Shown here one piece after another: positions 37,171-50,931 of a DNA stretch of 64,000 nucleotides (the stretch's first letter is position 1; each line of letters begins with the position of its first letter). The position numbers and the translations under genes are program-made. The DNA comes from Escallonia rubra (lineage: Eukaryota > Streptophyta > Magnoliopsida > Escalloniales > Escalloniaceae), in the NCBI GenBank assembly GCA_033065855.1, contig JAVXUO010002858.1:372001-436000 (forward strand). Reading direction: 5' to 3'. The notes beneath the pieces are model-generated. The model had not been told where the DNA came from. It made no database searches and was given only the letters and a program-made list of their open reading frames with translations.

Positions 37171-38110
37171 CTACAGTGCGATTCTGTCATTATATTACTC
37201 TTGATTCACTTTTTATATGGTATTTGATAAAAGTTAAGAAAACGTATTTTAAATTTTAAAAATATATTTAACATTACAACATCAAAAGGAGTCTATCTAA
37301 ATTTACAGTTTAGTTTCAAACATGCAAATGATATTCTTCTCATTACTTCTTCTAATTGTTTTCTTCAAGCTTCAGGCAGTATTCCTGCAAAATATGGTAT
37401 ACACACAGCAAGGTCACTATTCATTCACGTATAAGTTTTTGATGCTATCCAAGTAAAAGAAAACAATAGTATTTATGTGAACAAACATGATCAAGTGAAA
37501 ATTTAAAAAACCTCATTAAAACATGCACAGCCCAATCTCTGACACCTACCCAAATCTACAGCACCTCCTAACAGTCCGCCAATGCTGGACTCCCTCCACG
37601 CTGGAGCTCCGGTCACCGCCAATCGACCATATGTCCGCCAGAGACTCCTGCGCGCAACCACTCGACCAACCATGCTACGGCCACCCGACAACCGACGACC
37701 GACGTCGAAGCAGTCCTGCCAATAGGCATCCCTGCACGTCGCCGCACAACTACCACTTATGTCGCACACCGTGGGCCACCAATCTCCCATCCAATCGTAA
37801 TCGCAACCACAATTAAGGGGAAGGAGAAGGGGAAATGCAGAGAAGGGGAAGAAAAAACCCAATCGATCATCAAACCCAATCACCACCACCGACCACCAAG
37901 ACTCCAAAGCCCCGTCACCAGATGCCCAACCGCCACTAATCGCAATCACAACCACAATTACGGGGAAGGGGAATGAAATGCAGATAAGAAAATGGAGAAA
38001 ATGTAGATAACAAAATGTGAGACGCATGAAATACAAAAAAAAATTGCAAAGCACTAGCGTCGTCGCAACAAAAGTACAAAAAATGCAACAAAAAAAAAAG
38101 TGAAACTAAT
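37171..38110. other. No gene recognised; one local duplication
   Basis: A GC-richer segment at 37510-37970 contains a short repeat: TCGTAATCGCAACCACAATTAAGGGG (about 37795) and TAATCGCAATCACAACCACAATTACGGGG (about 37937), each followed by a GGGGAA-rich tract and ATGCAGA. Long frames on the two strands over it are not supported by splice sites or domains. Confidence 0.4.
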
Positions 38111-38111
38111 G

Positions 38112-39297
38112 GTTGGTTTGGAACAAATTCTTTTAGGATTTGGATTTCAGATTTGGAATTCAATTCACTTTTTTTGTTTGGAGTGAAAGGGAATTCAAAT
38201 CACAGAATTCCAATTTTGTGTTTGGAGAACAGAGAAAATGGAAAGGTAATAAATTTTTAGACAATTATATCCTTGATTTACGACGAAAAACAAATTACGG
38301 TAAGTGGTTTCAAGTGTGTTAGTGCCGCCACATGGTGGTGGTGGTGGCGGCACTGCATGGGGTAGCAACATCAACGGTGGAAGTGGTGGGGTGGTCAAGT
38401 GATGGTAATGATGGTAGTGGTGGTATTGAGGTGTAACTGGTGGTCGTCAACTGACGCCAATAGTGATGTCGGTGGCAGTAGCGGCGACGGTGGTGGCAAT
38501 AGTGATGGCGGCGACGGTGGTGGCAGTAGTGGTGGCGGCGGTGATGGTGGTGATGGCGGCAGTAGTGATGGGGGTGGTGACGACGATGATGGTGGTGGTG
38601 GAGGCAGTAGAGGCGGCAGTATCGGTGGTGGTGGCAATAGTGGTGGCAGTGGTGATGGTGGTGACAGTAGTGGTGGTGGCAATAATGGTGGCGACGATGG
38701 TGGTGGTAGCATTATTGGTGGCGATGGTGGCACTGGTGGTGGCAGTGGTGGTGCATGGTGATGGCAGTAGTGTCATCGACGGTGGTAGTTGTGGCAGTAC
38801 TTGCGGTGTTGGTAGCAACAGTGGTGGTGGTGGTGGTGAAGGATGCAGTGGCAGTGGTGGTGGTGGCGGTGGTGTTGGAGGCAGTGACAATGGTAGTGGT
38901 GGTGGCAGTGGTGGTGGCGACGACGGTGGTGGTGGTGGTGGTGGCAGTGGTGGTGGTGGCGACAATAGTGGTGGCAATAGTGGTGTCGGTGGTGCTGGCA
39001 ATAGTGGTGGTGGCGGTGGTGGTAAAAGTGGTGTGGTGGTAGCGGCACTGAAGATGATGGTGGTGGGTTAATTGTTAGAGAGATTCAGAAAAAAGGTAAG
39101 ATAAGTAAATAATTACTTTTAATTCAAATAAATCGAAATCCCATGAAATCCGACCATTTTTCATTAGATTCACACTATAGAAACAAATCTAGTCAAATTC
39201 CATGAAATCCAATTCCAATTCCTTTTTCTAATATTCCAAACAACAAAATTTGAGGATTTGAAATGAAATCTGATCAATTACATGGTTCCAAACACAC
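38112..39297. mobile_element. Inverted-repeat element carrying a GGT/GGC minisatellite core
   Basis: The left end has TTGGTTTGGAAC (38113-38124), and the right end has GTTCCAAACACA (39285-39296), its imperfect inverse. Both arms contain further mirrored AT-rich blocks (GATTTGGAATT on the left; CCAATTCCAATTCC and AAATTTGAGGATTTG on the right). Between them is a 740-bp trinucleotide-type array. It is probably a non-autonomous DNA transposon. No target duplication was found, so its superfamily is open. Confidence 0.55.
38329..39065. repeat. GGT/GGC/AGT-rich trinucleotide-like minisatellite
   Basis: About 740 bp of GGTGGTGGC, GGCAGTAGT and GATGGTGGT units run in constant phase, with almost no C-initial triplets on the plus strand. 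It is open in several frames on both strands (poly-Gly/Ser/Asp on plus, poly-Pro or His on minus); frames of 184-202 codons here are repeat artefacts. Confidence 0.9.
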
Positions 39298-39606
39298 TCG
39301 AAGAGAATATTACCGTAGAACTGTTGAAAATAAAAATTGTATAATAAAAACTAAGGTCGTCAATTGCCGATTTCAATCTGTAATGGAGATGAAGCAAGGG
39401 AGAAGGGGAGGAAGATAGTTTGACGAGGGAGAAAGACAGTTACGTAAAGTGTAGGAGCGGGAGACTGTGAGGTAACTTAAGATTTCACGATATTGATGAT
39501 TGTAATTTATATTTTTATCCTCCCAATAGACACTTGTCACTTGAGTGAGTTTTCAAAAAGTTTTCACAAAAATAAGTACTTTGAATTAGATCGAGTGTAG
39601 CCCTGT

Positions 39607-39655
39607 TGACGTGGAGAAGCAGATGCAAGACAACCAACCCCCACATATCCACGTG
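39607..39655 (+). promoter_or_regulatory. ACGT-core boxes upstream of the cysteine protease gene
   Basis: TTGACGTGGAG (ACGTGG at 39609-39614) and CCACGTGC (palindromic CACGTG at 39650-39655) lie 95-135 bp upstream of the TATA box. These match G-box/ABRE-type sites bound by bZIP factors in plants. RD19 in Arabidopsis was named as dehydration-responsive, which fits but does not prove stress regulation here. Confidence 0.5.
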
Positions 39656-39743
39656 CTGCATGGTGCCAGCAGGCTTGTGCATGCAAAACGGTTGATCATC
39701 CCACAACTGCCCTTCAGCTTTTGTTTGCCAAGCGCCACCGGCT

Positions 39744-39749
39744 TATAAA
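39744..39749 (+). promoter_or_regulatory. TATA box of the cysteine protease gene
   Basis: TATAAA in GGCTTATAAACAATT lies 89 bp upstream of the ATG at 39833. A start about 30 bp downstream gives a leader of roughly 55-60 nt. Confidence 0.75.
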
Positions 39750-39832
39750 CAATTCAGTCATTGAGCACCGCCGGGCAAAACAAACCTTCCGGCCACCTCA
39801 CCCACCGCAATAGAGCACTAGCACAGAAGAAG

Positions 39833-42256
<2,424 letters not shown>

Positions 42257-42668
42257 AGTATGTAGCATGCCTGTTTGTTCTGTTCCTCACCTGGCTAAGC
42301 ATGAGTTGATACCCAGTATAAACAACACGTGAAGTCCTGTACTTCCTTCCTTTATGCACATTACGTCTTCCGTAGCGATTGTGCACATTAGCTAGGTATT
42401 TGGTACCAGCATGCATCTGTATATAACGCTTTCAGTTCTTTCCCAGTTCTGTGAATCAAGTGCTGGGCGAATTACTTTAATAGGCATGTTTGTCTGCCTT
42501 TTATCTCGTAGCTTGCAATGGGAACAATTATGAATATTCGAAGGACTTCGAAATATCACAGGGAACATTTTTCCATTGTAAATTTTCATTTCAAATTCTA
42601 CTTGGAAAGAGCTTCTACGGACTGAATAAGTGCTGTGTGGTATCTACCAAGGCGGAAAGAAATAACTG
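42257..42668 (+). other. 3' flank of the cysteine protease gene
   Basis: This holds the 3' UTR and downstream sequence up to a retroposed insertion. No further exon or gene was seen. Confidence 0.4.
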
Positions 42669-44122
42669 GTGGCCTTTGCGTTCTTTTTTTTTTTTTTTTT
42701 ACTGTAGATAAAAATTCTACCAATCATATCATTAATAAGCAAGCAGTACAAGATGGAGTACAATAAAAGAAGAAGATAACAGGTAACCGCATCCCTGCAA
42801 TGGAGCCACAGACAAGGACCGACACATAGACAGGCGTCCCTGAATATCTGAGAGCGGCTAAAACAAGAACGACTTTATCACCAAAGAACCTCCACCAAAG
42901 ACTACCTGCATAAAAGATTAGTATACCTTTACCCAAGCCAAGACACTAACTATACACAAGGGACAATAACCATGTCCCAAGGTGAGCCCATGACGAGAGA
43001 AACGACAAAAAACCTAAAACAAGAAAAACTAAATACACAATCAATTAAAACCGACACCAAATAAAAAGCTAAAGAGAAAACTACACACACAAAAGTAAAA
43101 GAAAAGTCAACTGTAGCCAGCTGTCATGCACAGTCATCTTAAGACCAGCCACGTGCCTCGACACCAGGATAGCCTGCACGCATGCGCATCGCCACGCATC
43201 ACCTGCAGCGCATGCAGCACGTGAAGCTGACATTTGTCCCTCGTCCACCAAGCGTCTCCGGCACCGAAAACTGACCGGAAAATGGTCACTCTGCCCTGGC
43301 AGTCCACAACCCACCAACCCAACCACCACCAAATCCCCAAGACCCAACTGCCGACTCACCTTAACACGACCCAAGCCAACCCGCCACAGCAAAGCACGAC
43401 CAGAGCCACCACCACCACGAACACCCACCATCGGAGCATCCTAACTTACCGAAGCACCTCGAAAACCACCATTGGCAACAAGCCCACCAACCTTTCTATG
43501 AACAGGAGGGAGGGGGGACCAACTAGGGGGAGGGGGAAACAAACCCCAGAAGGAGAATAAACCTATTCACAGACTCCCTTCTCCGACCAACACTCCCAAA
43601 ACCCACATACTCCTTGCTCCGGCCACCACACCCAAAACCCTTATACACCTTTCTCCGGCCACACCCAAGACCCACAAACTTCCTTCTCCGGCCACAAACC
43701 CCAAATCCCACCAAGCAACAACCCAACCATGCACTATCCGTGCCCAGCAGCTTCCACCTGCCTACCCAGCCAACCGTAGCAACCCAAATCGGAACCCTTA
43801 CCCATATAGTCGATCAATCCCACAAGACACCTGCCGACGGGAATCCAGTGCAGAGAGCGATCGACGGCGGAGATCAAACAATGACCTACGATAGCAGCCA
43901 CCACAGTCACAAAGATGAAATCACACAAAACACGAAATGAGAAGAAACCACACAACATCAGAAACCTATTCTACCACGCCACCACACACCGGAGTAAGCC
44001 GGCGGTGGCGGCGGATACACAGAGATGCTGTGGGGCTTTTGTCGCTTTTTTCGCTTAGAGAGAGAGAGAGAGAGAGAGCTGGGAAGGCAGTTTGTTCACA
44101 ATTTTGTGGCCCTTGCGTTCTT
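42669..44122 (-). mobile_element. Retroposed LINE-like copy with 17-bp target duplication
   Basis: The insert occupies 42686-44105, with its 3' poly-A on the minus strand (T run at 42686-42700). It is flanked by GTGGCCTTTGCGTTCTT (42669-42685) and GTGGCCCTTGCGTTCTT (44106-44122), a 17-bp direct repeat with one mismatch: the signature of target-primed reverse transcription. The 5' end on the minus strand has a CT microsatellite, then a leader-like GC-rich segment; the 3' part resembles plant LINE 3' UTRs. About 1.42 kb separate the duplications, with no reverse transcriptase recognised, so it is an internally deleted LINE or another retroposed transcript. Confidence 0.72.
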
Positions 44123-44397
44123 GAACACCCCGTAACAATGATTTTTAATACTTCTAAGGACGACGTTTATATTATGAAGTCGTTGAGATGTCCCTTGGAC
44201 TTCTCTTGTAAGTTCTTTTTTCGGGATCAGAGTTTGGGGAGGGTGATGTGATGTAGGGGAGTTCACGGAAGAGGATAAATAATTAACCTAAACAGTGCTG
44301 GAATGAGCTCTGAGGTCGCGATGCAGGTTACTTTGTGAAGCTTCGACACCATAGTCAAGGGGAGGAAGGGCCGTTGGGGGTGGGGGGAAGGGGTTGA
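44123..44397. other. Short spacer, no gene recognised
   Basis: This sequence lies between the retroposed insert and the doubled end of the MULE. A GGGGG-rich patch lies near 44370. Confidence 0.35.
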
Positions 44398-45727
44398 TGA
44401 AAGAGAGAGAGAGTGTAAAAAAATTCGAGGTGCAAGGCCAAGGGTCACTGGCTGACTTTTGACATAGGTCAATGAATGGAGAAAATATTTAGTAGTGGTC
44501 TGACGCTACGTAATCAACATACATAGTGTTGTTAGACTACCAGTAATAGCGCGCCAACTAAGTGAGGGTGGAAAGTTGTGAGCCGAATGTCTAGCTGGAT
44601 CTAAATTCTTAATCATGGTTAACTATGACTCAAGGAAGTAAAAAGAGAACTGAAAAATAAAAAAGAAAACACAAAGACAACCCTAATTTTGCTCTCCCCT
44701 TCGTTGTTCGCAGCCACCAAATTGCCTTTCCAACGACTTCCTTACCGTTCGCCACCCTGTTGTAGTTGCCCTCATCCAACGTTGAGACGACGCTTTGACC
44801 CGCGTTGCGCCACCACTACGTCGTCTCTTTGTCGATCTGTTAAGGTATTTCATTTGCACTTCAATTGTTCCTTCTCCATATTTGACTAACATCATTTTGC
44901 AATTATATTCAATAGATTTTAATAGTTACAAAACCTATCGTAACTGTTTGGTAGACCCTAAGAATCTCTTAACCTTTTGGTTACGCGTTACTGCGACTAT
45001 TACCGTAATTCTATTGCTACTAATCCTTCCGGTTAGGAGAGGAGGAGTGGGAAAGTGAGATGAAAGAGAGAGAGTGTAAAAACATTTCGAGGTGCAAGGC
45101 CAAGTGTCGACTTTTGACATAGGCCAATGAATGGAGAAAATATTTAGTGATTGTCCAACGCTACGTAATCAACATACATAGTATAGTGCTGTTAGACTAC
45201 CGGTAATAACGCGCCAACTAAGTGAGGGTGGAAAGTTGTGGGCCGAATGTCTAGCTGGATCTAAATTCTTAACCATGGTTAACTACTATGACTAAAGGAA
45301 GTAAAAAGAGAACTGAAAAATAAAAAAGAAAACACAAAGACAACCCTAATTTCTCTCTCCCCTTCGTTGTCCGCAGCCACCAAACTGCCTTTCCAACGGC
45401 CACCTTACCGTTCGCCACCTTGCTGTAGTTGCCCTCATCCGACGCCTGAGACGACGCTTTGACCCGCGCTGCGCAACCACTACGTACATCGTCTCTTTGT
45501 CTATCTGTTAAGGTATTTCATTTGCAATTCAACTGTTCCTTCTCCATATTTGACTAACATCAGATTGCAATTATATTCAATAGATTTTAATAGTTACAAA
45601 ACCTATTGTAATTGCTTAGTAGACCAAGAATCTCCAAACCTTTTGGTTACGCGTTACTGCTACTATTACCGTAATTCTACTGCTGCTACTTCTTCCGGTT
45701 AGGAGAGGAGGAGTGGGAAAGTGAGAT
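44398..45727. repeat. Tandem duplication of the MULE 5' end, two copies of about 665 bp
   Basis: Copy 1 (44398-about 45060) and copy 2 (about 45061-45727) both start AAGAGAGAGAG-TGTAAAAA, pass through GGTGCAAGGCCAAG and CTAGCTGGATCTAAATTC, and end GGTTAGGAGAGGAGGAGTGG then GAAAGTGAGATGAA. They differ by scattered substitutions and small indels, so the duplication is not recent. Each copy contains a full terminal inverted repeat and a splice-donor-like leader. Confidence 0.88.
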
Positions 45728-46439
45728 GAATGCATTTGGCGTTGACCTTCAACCCATGGCTTAGATGAGGAAAAACCTCTATGAATAGGAATCCATGGAT
45801 GTTTATCACTCGTGGTGGGTGGTCGTTGATCGTTGGGTCTTTGTATCGTTAATTTGTTCAGTGCTGATAATAGAAGAGCAGAACACTCCCTCTCTCTTTC
45901 CTATCAGATGGAAATGGATGACACACACGAAGAATAAAAAATATTCCTGTGTGTGTTGACATTGAAAATGTAGTTCCATGTCTTTCCCAAAAGTAAGCCT
46001 AAACTTGGACCACTATTGGGTGGTGGCTGTAAACACCACAAATATGATCACAGTTGAAATTAATAATGCATGCAATCAGGCCTACAATGTCTTCCTCTGA
46101 TTTATCAGCATGAGCGATGGGACGAAACCAATTTAAGTTGCTTCTTCTTTATATCGCCATGCAGGATCCTAATAGTTGAGAAAAAGAAAATTAAGTTGTC
46201 TACTAAAATTTATATACTATGTTGTTTCTAGATTGTTATCCAAGGATAATTTCACGACGCACTTCCAATGAAGAACAGTAACAAAGGGAAAGAAGTTGCT
46301 GCTAACTGTAAGTTTTGTACCTTTTTGTTTAATCGTGGTACTTTTTAGTGACACAATATCCAAAAACTGCCTTAGAAATTTGGTTGATGCATGGATTGAA
46401 AAATTTGTGGTTGACATATAAACTTTTTTTTTTCCTTTT

Positions 46440-48215
46440 AAGCTGTAGATATTGATGCTATTGACGATGACATTCCAACGTTTGTTCATCGGGTTGATGA
46501 TGTTTTTGAGTTTAAATTGGGGATGATGTTTAACAATGAAGCTGAATAAATGGATTGGGGTTTGAAGAGGTCAAAAGTATATTCATGGAAAAAGTCAGGA
46601 TCTACAACGATGTACTTTTTTCTGTTCATGTGAGGGGCATGCACCTTATTTTCCTCGTCAAGAAGAAAGAAAAGTCGAGCTGACAAAAACCCGATGTGGT
46701 TGTGGTTCGTTTAAAATTAGTGATGGTATATGGGAAGTTATTGAGTTTAACCTTGTCCATAACCATCCATTTGTCCATGAACACCAAAGTCATTTGATTA
46801 GATCCCACATAAGAGTTACATAAGGGGTGAAGGGTGTGCTTGACAGTTTCAGAAGTGTGGGTGTAAGAGTAACCAAGTCATTTGGGTTCATAACAAATGA
46901 TACATGAGGAATTAGAAGCGTCGGTTGTACATTGCGTGATGCTCAGAATTATTTACAGTCAGAATAGTCTGGAATACTTAGTGCTGGGGATGCTCAAAGT
47001 CCTGTCAACCATTTTAATACTTTACATGCAAAAGATCCTATGTTGTTTCACACAGTGCGATTAGATAATCTGAATCGGCTAAGGAACATTTTTGGTGCGA
47101 TGGGATGTCGAAGTTAGATTATGAATGTTTTGGTGATGTAGTAATTTTTGACGCAACATCTCGCACAAATAAGTACAATATGATTTGTGTTCCATTCGTC
47201 AATGTTAATCATCATTGGAGAAATGTATACTTCAGACCACTGCTTCTTTTGTTTGGTTGTTTTAAGCATTTATGGAGGCCATGGGGAATAAGGCTCCAAA
47301 GACCATTTTCACATATCAAGACCATGCTATGACAAATGCCGTTAGCAATGTATTCCCTAACACTAGTCATCGTTTGTGCAAGTGGCATATTGCTAAAAAC
47401 ACAGCTCAAAATCTTTCCAAGTTATATGGAAAGCCTGAGTTCAAGAGTGTCTTTCATAAGATTTTGTATTATTGTGAAATTGTGGAAGAGTTTGATTCCA
47501 CCTGGAAAGGAATGATTGACAAATATAAACTCGGAGATAAATAGTTGGATCCGTAAGTTACATAAAAATCATTTGAAATGGTGTGGCGTATTTAGTAAGG
47601 ATGCATTTTCTAGCCGATGTAAGGTCAACTCAAAGAAGTGAGCACAAATAATGTGTTTCAAGATATGGCATGCAAGACAATGACTTTGAGACTGAATTTT
47701 CTGATCACTATGAAAAGAATGCAATCAAAATGCGTGAGAAAGAAGCGGAAGATGATTTTGACTCTGCACGTGAAAAGCCAAAAGTAGTTGTGAAGTGTTA
47801 TGGACTTTTGAACCATGCATCATTAGTTTTATACACACTATTTTTCGGATGATTCAACATGAATTTATTCATAGTTTGTCAGAACATGTTGTAGATACAA
47901 TCCAAGAGGGGACAGTGAGTCATTATTTGTTGAAATGTGAAGGTGGTAAAAGAAAGCATATGGTTTTCCTTAACCCTAATGGTAGCAAGATAAGTTGTTC
48001 TTGTCAATTGTTTGAGTCAAAAGAGTAGTTGTCTCGTCACGCTTTAAGGGTACACAATATCTGTATTAAAGCCGAAAGAATTCCAGAGCAACACATGTTG
48101 AAAAGATGCACAAAAGGTACAAAACGAGGTATTGCAAGGGATGAGTGGATGACTATGTTCATGGCTCAACTCCACCGAATAGTCCCAAAGAAACAAAGAC
48201 ATTACGTCTGAACAA
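46440..48215 (+). pseudogene. FAR1/FHY3-like MULE transposase, broken
   Basis: The pieces follow FAR1-family order: an N-terminal DNA-binding (WRKY-GCM1-like) domain at about 46600-46830 (TRCGCGSFKISDGIWEV, FNLVHNHPFVHE, SHLIRSHIRV); a MULE transposase core at about 47100-47560 (DYECFGDVVIFDATSRTNKY with the first catalytic Asp region, FVNVNHHWRNV, FTYQDHAMTNAV, HRLCKWHIAKN); and a SWIM zinc finger at about 47975-48050 (SCSCQLFESK, RHALRVHNI). Stops and frame changes interrupt it, for example a TAG just after FESKE in the SWIM finger and a TAA near 46547. It would have been the mobilising enzyme of the surrounding element. The family call is firm; activity is excluded by the breaks. Confidence 0.82.
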
Positions 48216-48503
48216 ATTAATGCAGAGAGCTTTTGTTGTCATGAGTTTGAGTGCCGGTGGCAATGAAGTGGCATAAATTGCTTTTGCTTATTTAGATAGG
48301 ACCAAACAAGAAATTACAAGACTTAAAGAATAGTGTGAAAATAATGATGCAGTTAGTGAGGCAACTGATATTCCTCATTCTGTTGATGGCTTGCTGATCT
48401 TGGATCCCCCTCGAGTGAGGGCTAAGGGAACACACAATAATAGGATCAAGAGGGCACTTGAGAAGGCACAAAAAAGAAGAACATTTAAAGGAACAACTAG
48501 CCA

Positions 48504-49300
48504 ACTTCCTACAAGTGAAGCCGATGGTAATTTTTTTTTTTTTAAATTATGGAGATATATATATATATTCATGTGCCTTTGCATACAAATTTTATATAGT
48601 GACCAAATTTATTTATCTTGTAGGTCAAGATTTGTAGTTTACAACTGATGTTCCCCTTGATGTGCCTTGTACATCGGTGTCACAACAATTGTCATATATT
48701 TATTCATACCTTGTTGTGATAATACTAATGTCACGCCACTTTTGAGTCAGGTAATAAAAGTTCCAATTTATTAAAAAATGTTTTTTTCAGTACAATAATA
48801 CGTTCCCGAAAATGCACTTCTTTATTTCAGGGGTCGTCCAACAGTTTCGTGGGTTTGCCCAACTCTTGCCATGTTAACCCACATGTATACTTTGTTCTTG
48901 TTAATAACTTTTTCATTTTTTTTTGTTACATGATTTTTTTATCTCAAAATAACTTAACAGAAGAACATCACATGCATGGAGGAATGTCACGCAAGCATTA
49001 AAGCTCCAAGTTTATCATATTTGAAAACTTGTAAATGGAGATTAATTATTTAATCATTCTTTTTTAGCATATTACTTTTGGTTATTAGGTTTTGCTTTTC
49101 ATTTGTAAACAAGATAAGTTGCGAATAAGTAATGATGGTGAAGGTGGGACTGATTAATGACTTGATTATGTTTTACTTCCTACAAATGAAACCGATGGTA
49201 ACTCTTTTATATTTTTCAATTATTGATATGTGTGTATGTGTGCGCGCGCGCGAGTGTGCTTCTGCATACAAATTTTATGTAGTGACCAAATTTTAATTTT
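48504..49300. repeat. Direct repeat pair near the MULE 3' end
   Basis: CTTCCTACAAGTGAAGCCGATGG...GCATACAAATTTTATATAGTGACC (48506-48605) recurs as CTTCCTACAAATGAAACCGATGG...GCATACAAATTTTATGTAGTGACC (about 49178-49285), 672 bp downstream; landmarks only are given. The second copy includes a TG/CG dinucleotide run (49227-49250). This looks like a local duplication of transposon sequence. Confidence 0.7.
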
Positions 49301-49500
49301 AACTTTATTAATCATGGTTAAGAATTTAGATCCAGCTGGACATTCGGCGCACAACTTTCAACCCTCTCTTAGTTGGCGCGATATTAGTGATAGTCTAACA
49401 CCATGTATGTTGATGACGTGACATTAGAAAACCACTAAATATTTTCTCGAATGGAAGAGACATGAGGCAAGTCTAGGGTTGGTGCACGGTGTGCTTCTTT

Positions 49501-50931
49501 ACCCAAAACTACGTGCAGTGGCATCTTTGTAGATATATAAAATAATGTTTGGCAAGAATATCTTTGCACTCGTCAAGATAAGCAGTGAACAAAGATTGTA
49601 GTGTGGATTACTAGGTGTGTACTGAACTTTGTGGCATGGAATTCTAAGGTCTGTAGGGTTAAAAAGGGGGCATTATGACTTCTTGAGCAAAAAAAAAAGA
49701 TTTCTACGTGATGCAAATTATTTTCATGTGTCACTTTAAGCTTTGCTATTTAAAGGGTGGGTACAACAGGGGAGGTAAGTTGAAGCACTTTCCACCATTA
49801 CCCCTGTACTCTACACTATTATCCAGTGAGTAAACTATGGAAACTTGGGGTAAGCTTAAAAGTACAACTATATACTTGAAAGCCCACGTTTAAATAAAAC
49901 CGCCTTGGTGGGCATTGACAGAGGTGTGCCTCACAATGGGTCAGAGGCTCTATATATGCACCCGTTAAGCCTAGCTCGGACTATACTCAAAGAGATTGGG
50001 CATGCATATGATGGCAGATTGGGCTACTAGTGTGTTTGCACACATATGCCAAGGTGGGCATTGTCTTAGGTTCGACATGCCCGCCAGTCGAGTGGCATTT
50101 AGTGAGATGCTTGGTGGCAGCATGTTAAGCTTCATGTATTAGTCGACAAGTTTGACAAGTGACATGGTGTTAAGGTCGGCTAAGCTATTCTTCATGATTA
50201 GACACACACAAGTAAGCAAACCTTGGAGCCATGTTATACAAGTTGGCACATTGTTATGCATCGAGAGACACAATATCTGGTGTGCTAGCACGTTATACAT
50301 GGGTTCATACACACATGCGGTGTTGACAAGATCATTGTGCATTGTCATGTAAAACCATGTAGGATGTCGCTATTCGTGTAATGTCATCGGTATGCCTGGG
50401 CTTTAATTTATGTAAGATTGTTATCGGTGTGCTTTCAGGGAAAACAAAGTCTTGCCTTGAATAAGAGATGACAATTCATGAACATCGTTCACAAGCAAGT
50501 TTTGAGTGTCACGATCTTCCCGCTGCAGCACGAGAATTTGGAAACCTGATTCTAAGTTACGCCTTCAGTTTCACCTTAGCAAAGTCCTTTAAAAGCAGAT
50601 AATATACCTTTTAATTTTCATTGATCTTTTTGGTCTTGAAGAATGATGTTAATTGTTAATATATAGCTAGAGAATGTTCAAGATTTGGTATTATTGTCTA
50701 GGATTTGATTAGATGTCTAGGATTTCTTTGGGTGCGATTGGTATTTAACATGCATATTGTCTAGGATTTGATTAAATATGACTAGATTAGATTGTACTAC
50801 ATAGACACATCGACCTATATTAAGGCTATCTTTGTACTTATAACAATCCAATTAAGAATACATAATTTCTTTCTCACTCACCCACCTCTGTATCTATCAG
50901 GTTATAAAGAGATTATTTTCAGCGACCTTTG
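49501..50931. other. LTR-like debris, no gene recognised
   Basis: Two patches look like fragments of LTRs: 49880-50100 (AGGCTCTATATATGCACC) and 50690-50900 (repeated GTCTAGGATTTGATTA, and CAATTAAGAATACATAATTTC). No coding domain was found; the frames at 50139-50352 overlap on opposite strands and are not supported. Confidence 0.4.

Larger units (their letters stand above)
44398..49500 (+). mobile_element. MULE with FAR1-like transposase, degenerate
   Basis: The left terminal segment (GAGAAAATATTTAGTAGTGG...GCGCGCCAACTAAGTGAGGG...CTAGCTGGATCTAAATTCTTAA, given by landmarks, about 44478-44620) reappears in reverse complement at 49310-49445 (GTTAAGAATTTAGATCCAGC...TTAGTTGGCGCGATATTAGT...CTAAATATTTTCTC). 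These are long terminal inverted repeats, as in Mutator-like elements. A FAR1-type transposase lies between them. The left end is tandemly doubled. No unambiguous 9-bp duplication was found, so outer limits are approximate. Confidence 0.75.

Noticed and set aside
38447..39071. Frames of 184 and 202 codons encoding Pro/Thr-rich or Gly/Val-rich products
   Set aside because: Artefact of a trinucleotide-like array that lacks stop codons in most frames.
43081..43958. Frames of 68-116 codons on both strands
   Set aside because: They fall inside the retroposed insert, overlap one another in opposite directions, and show no domain.
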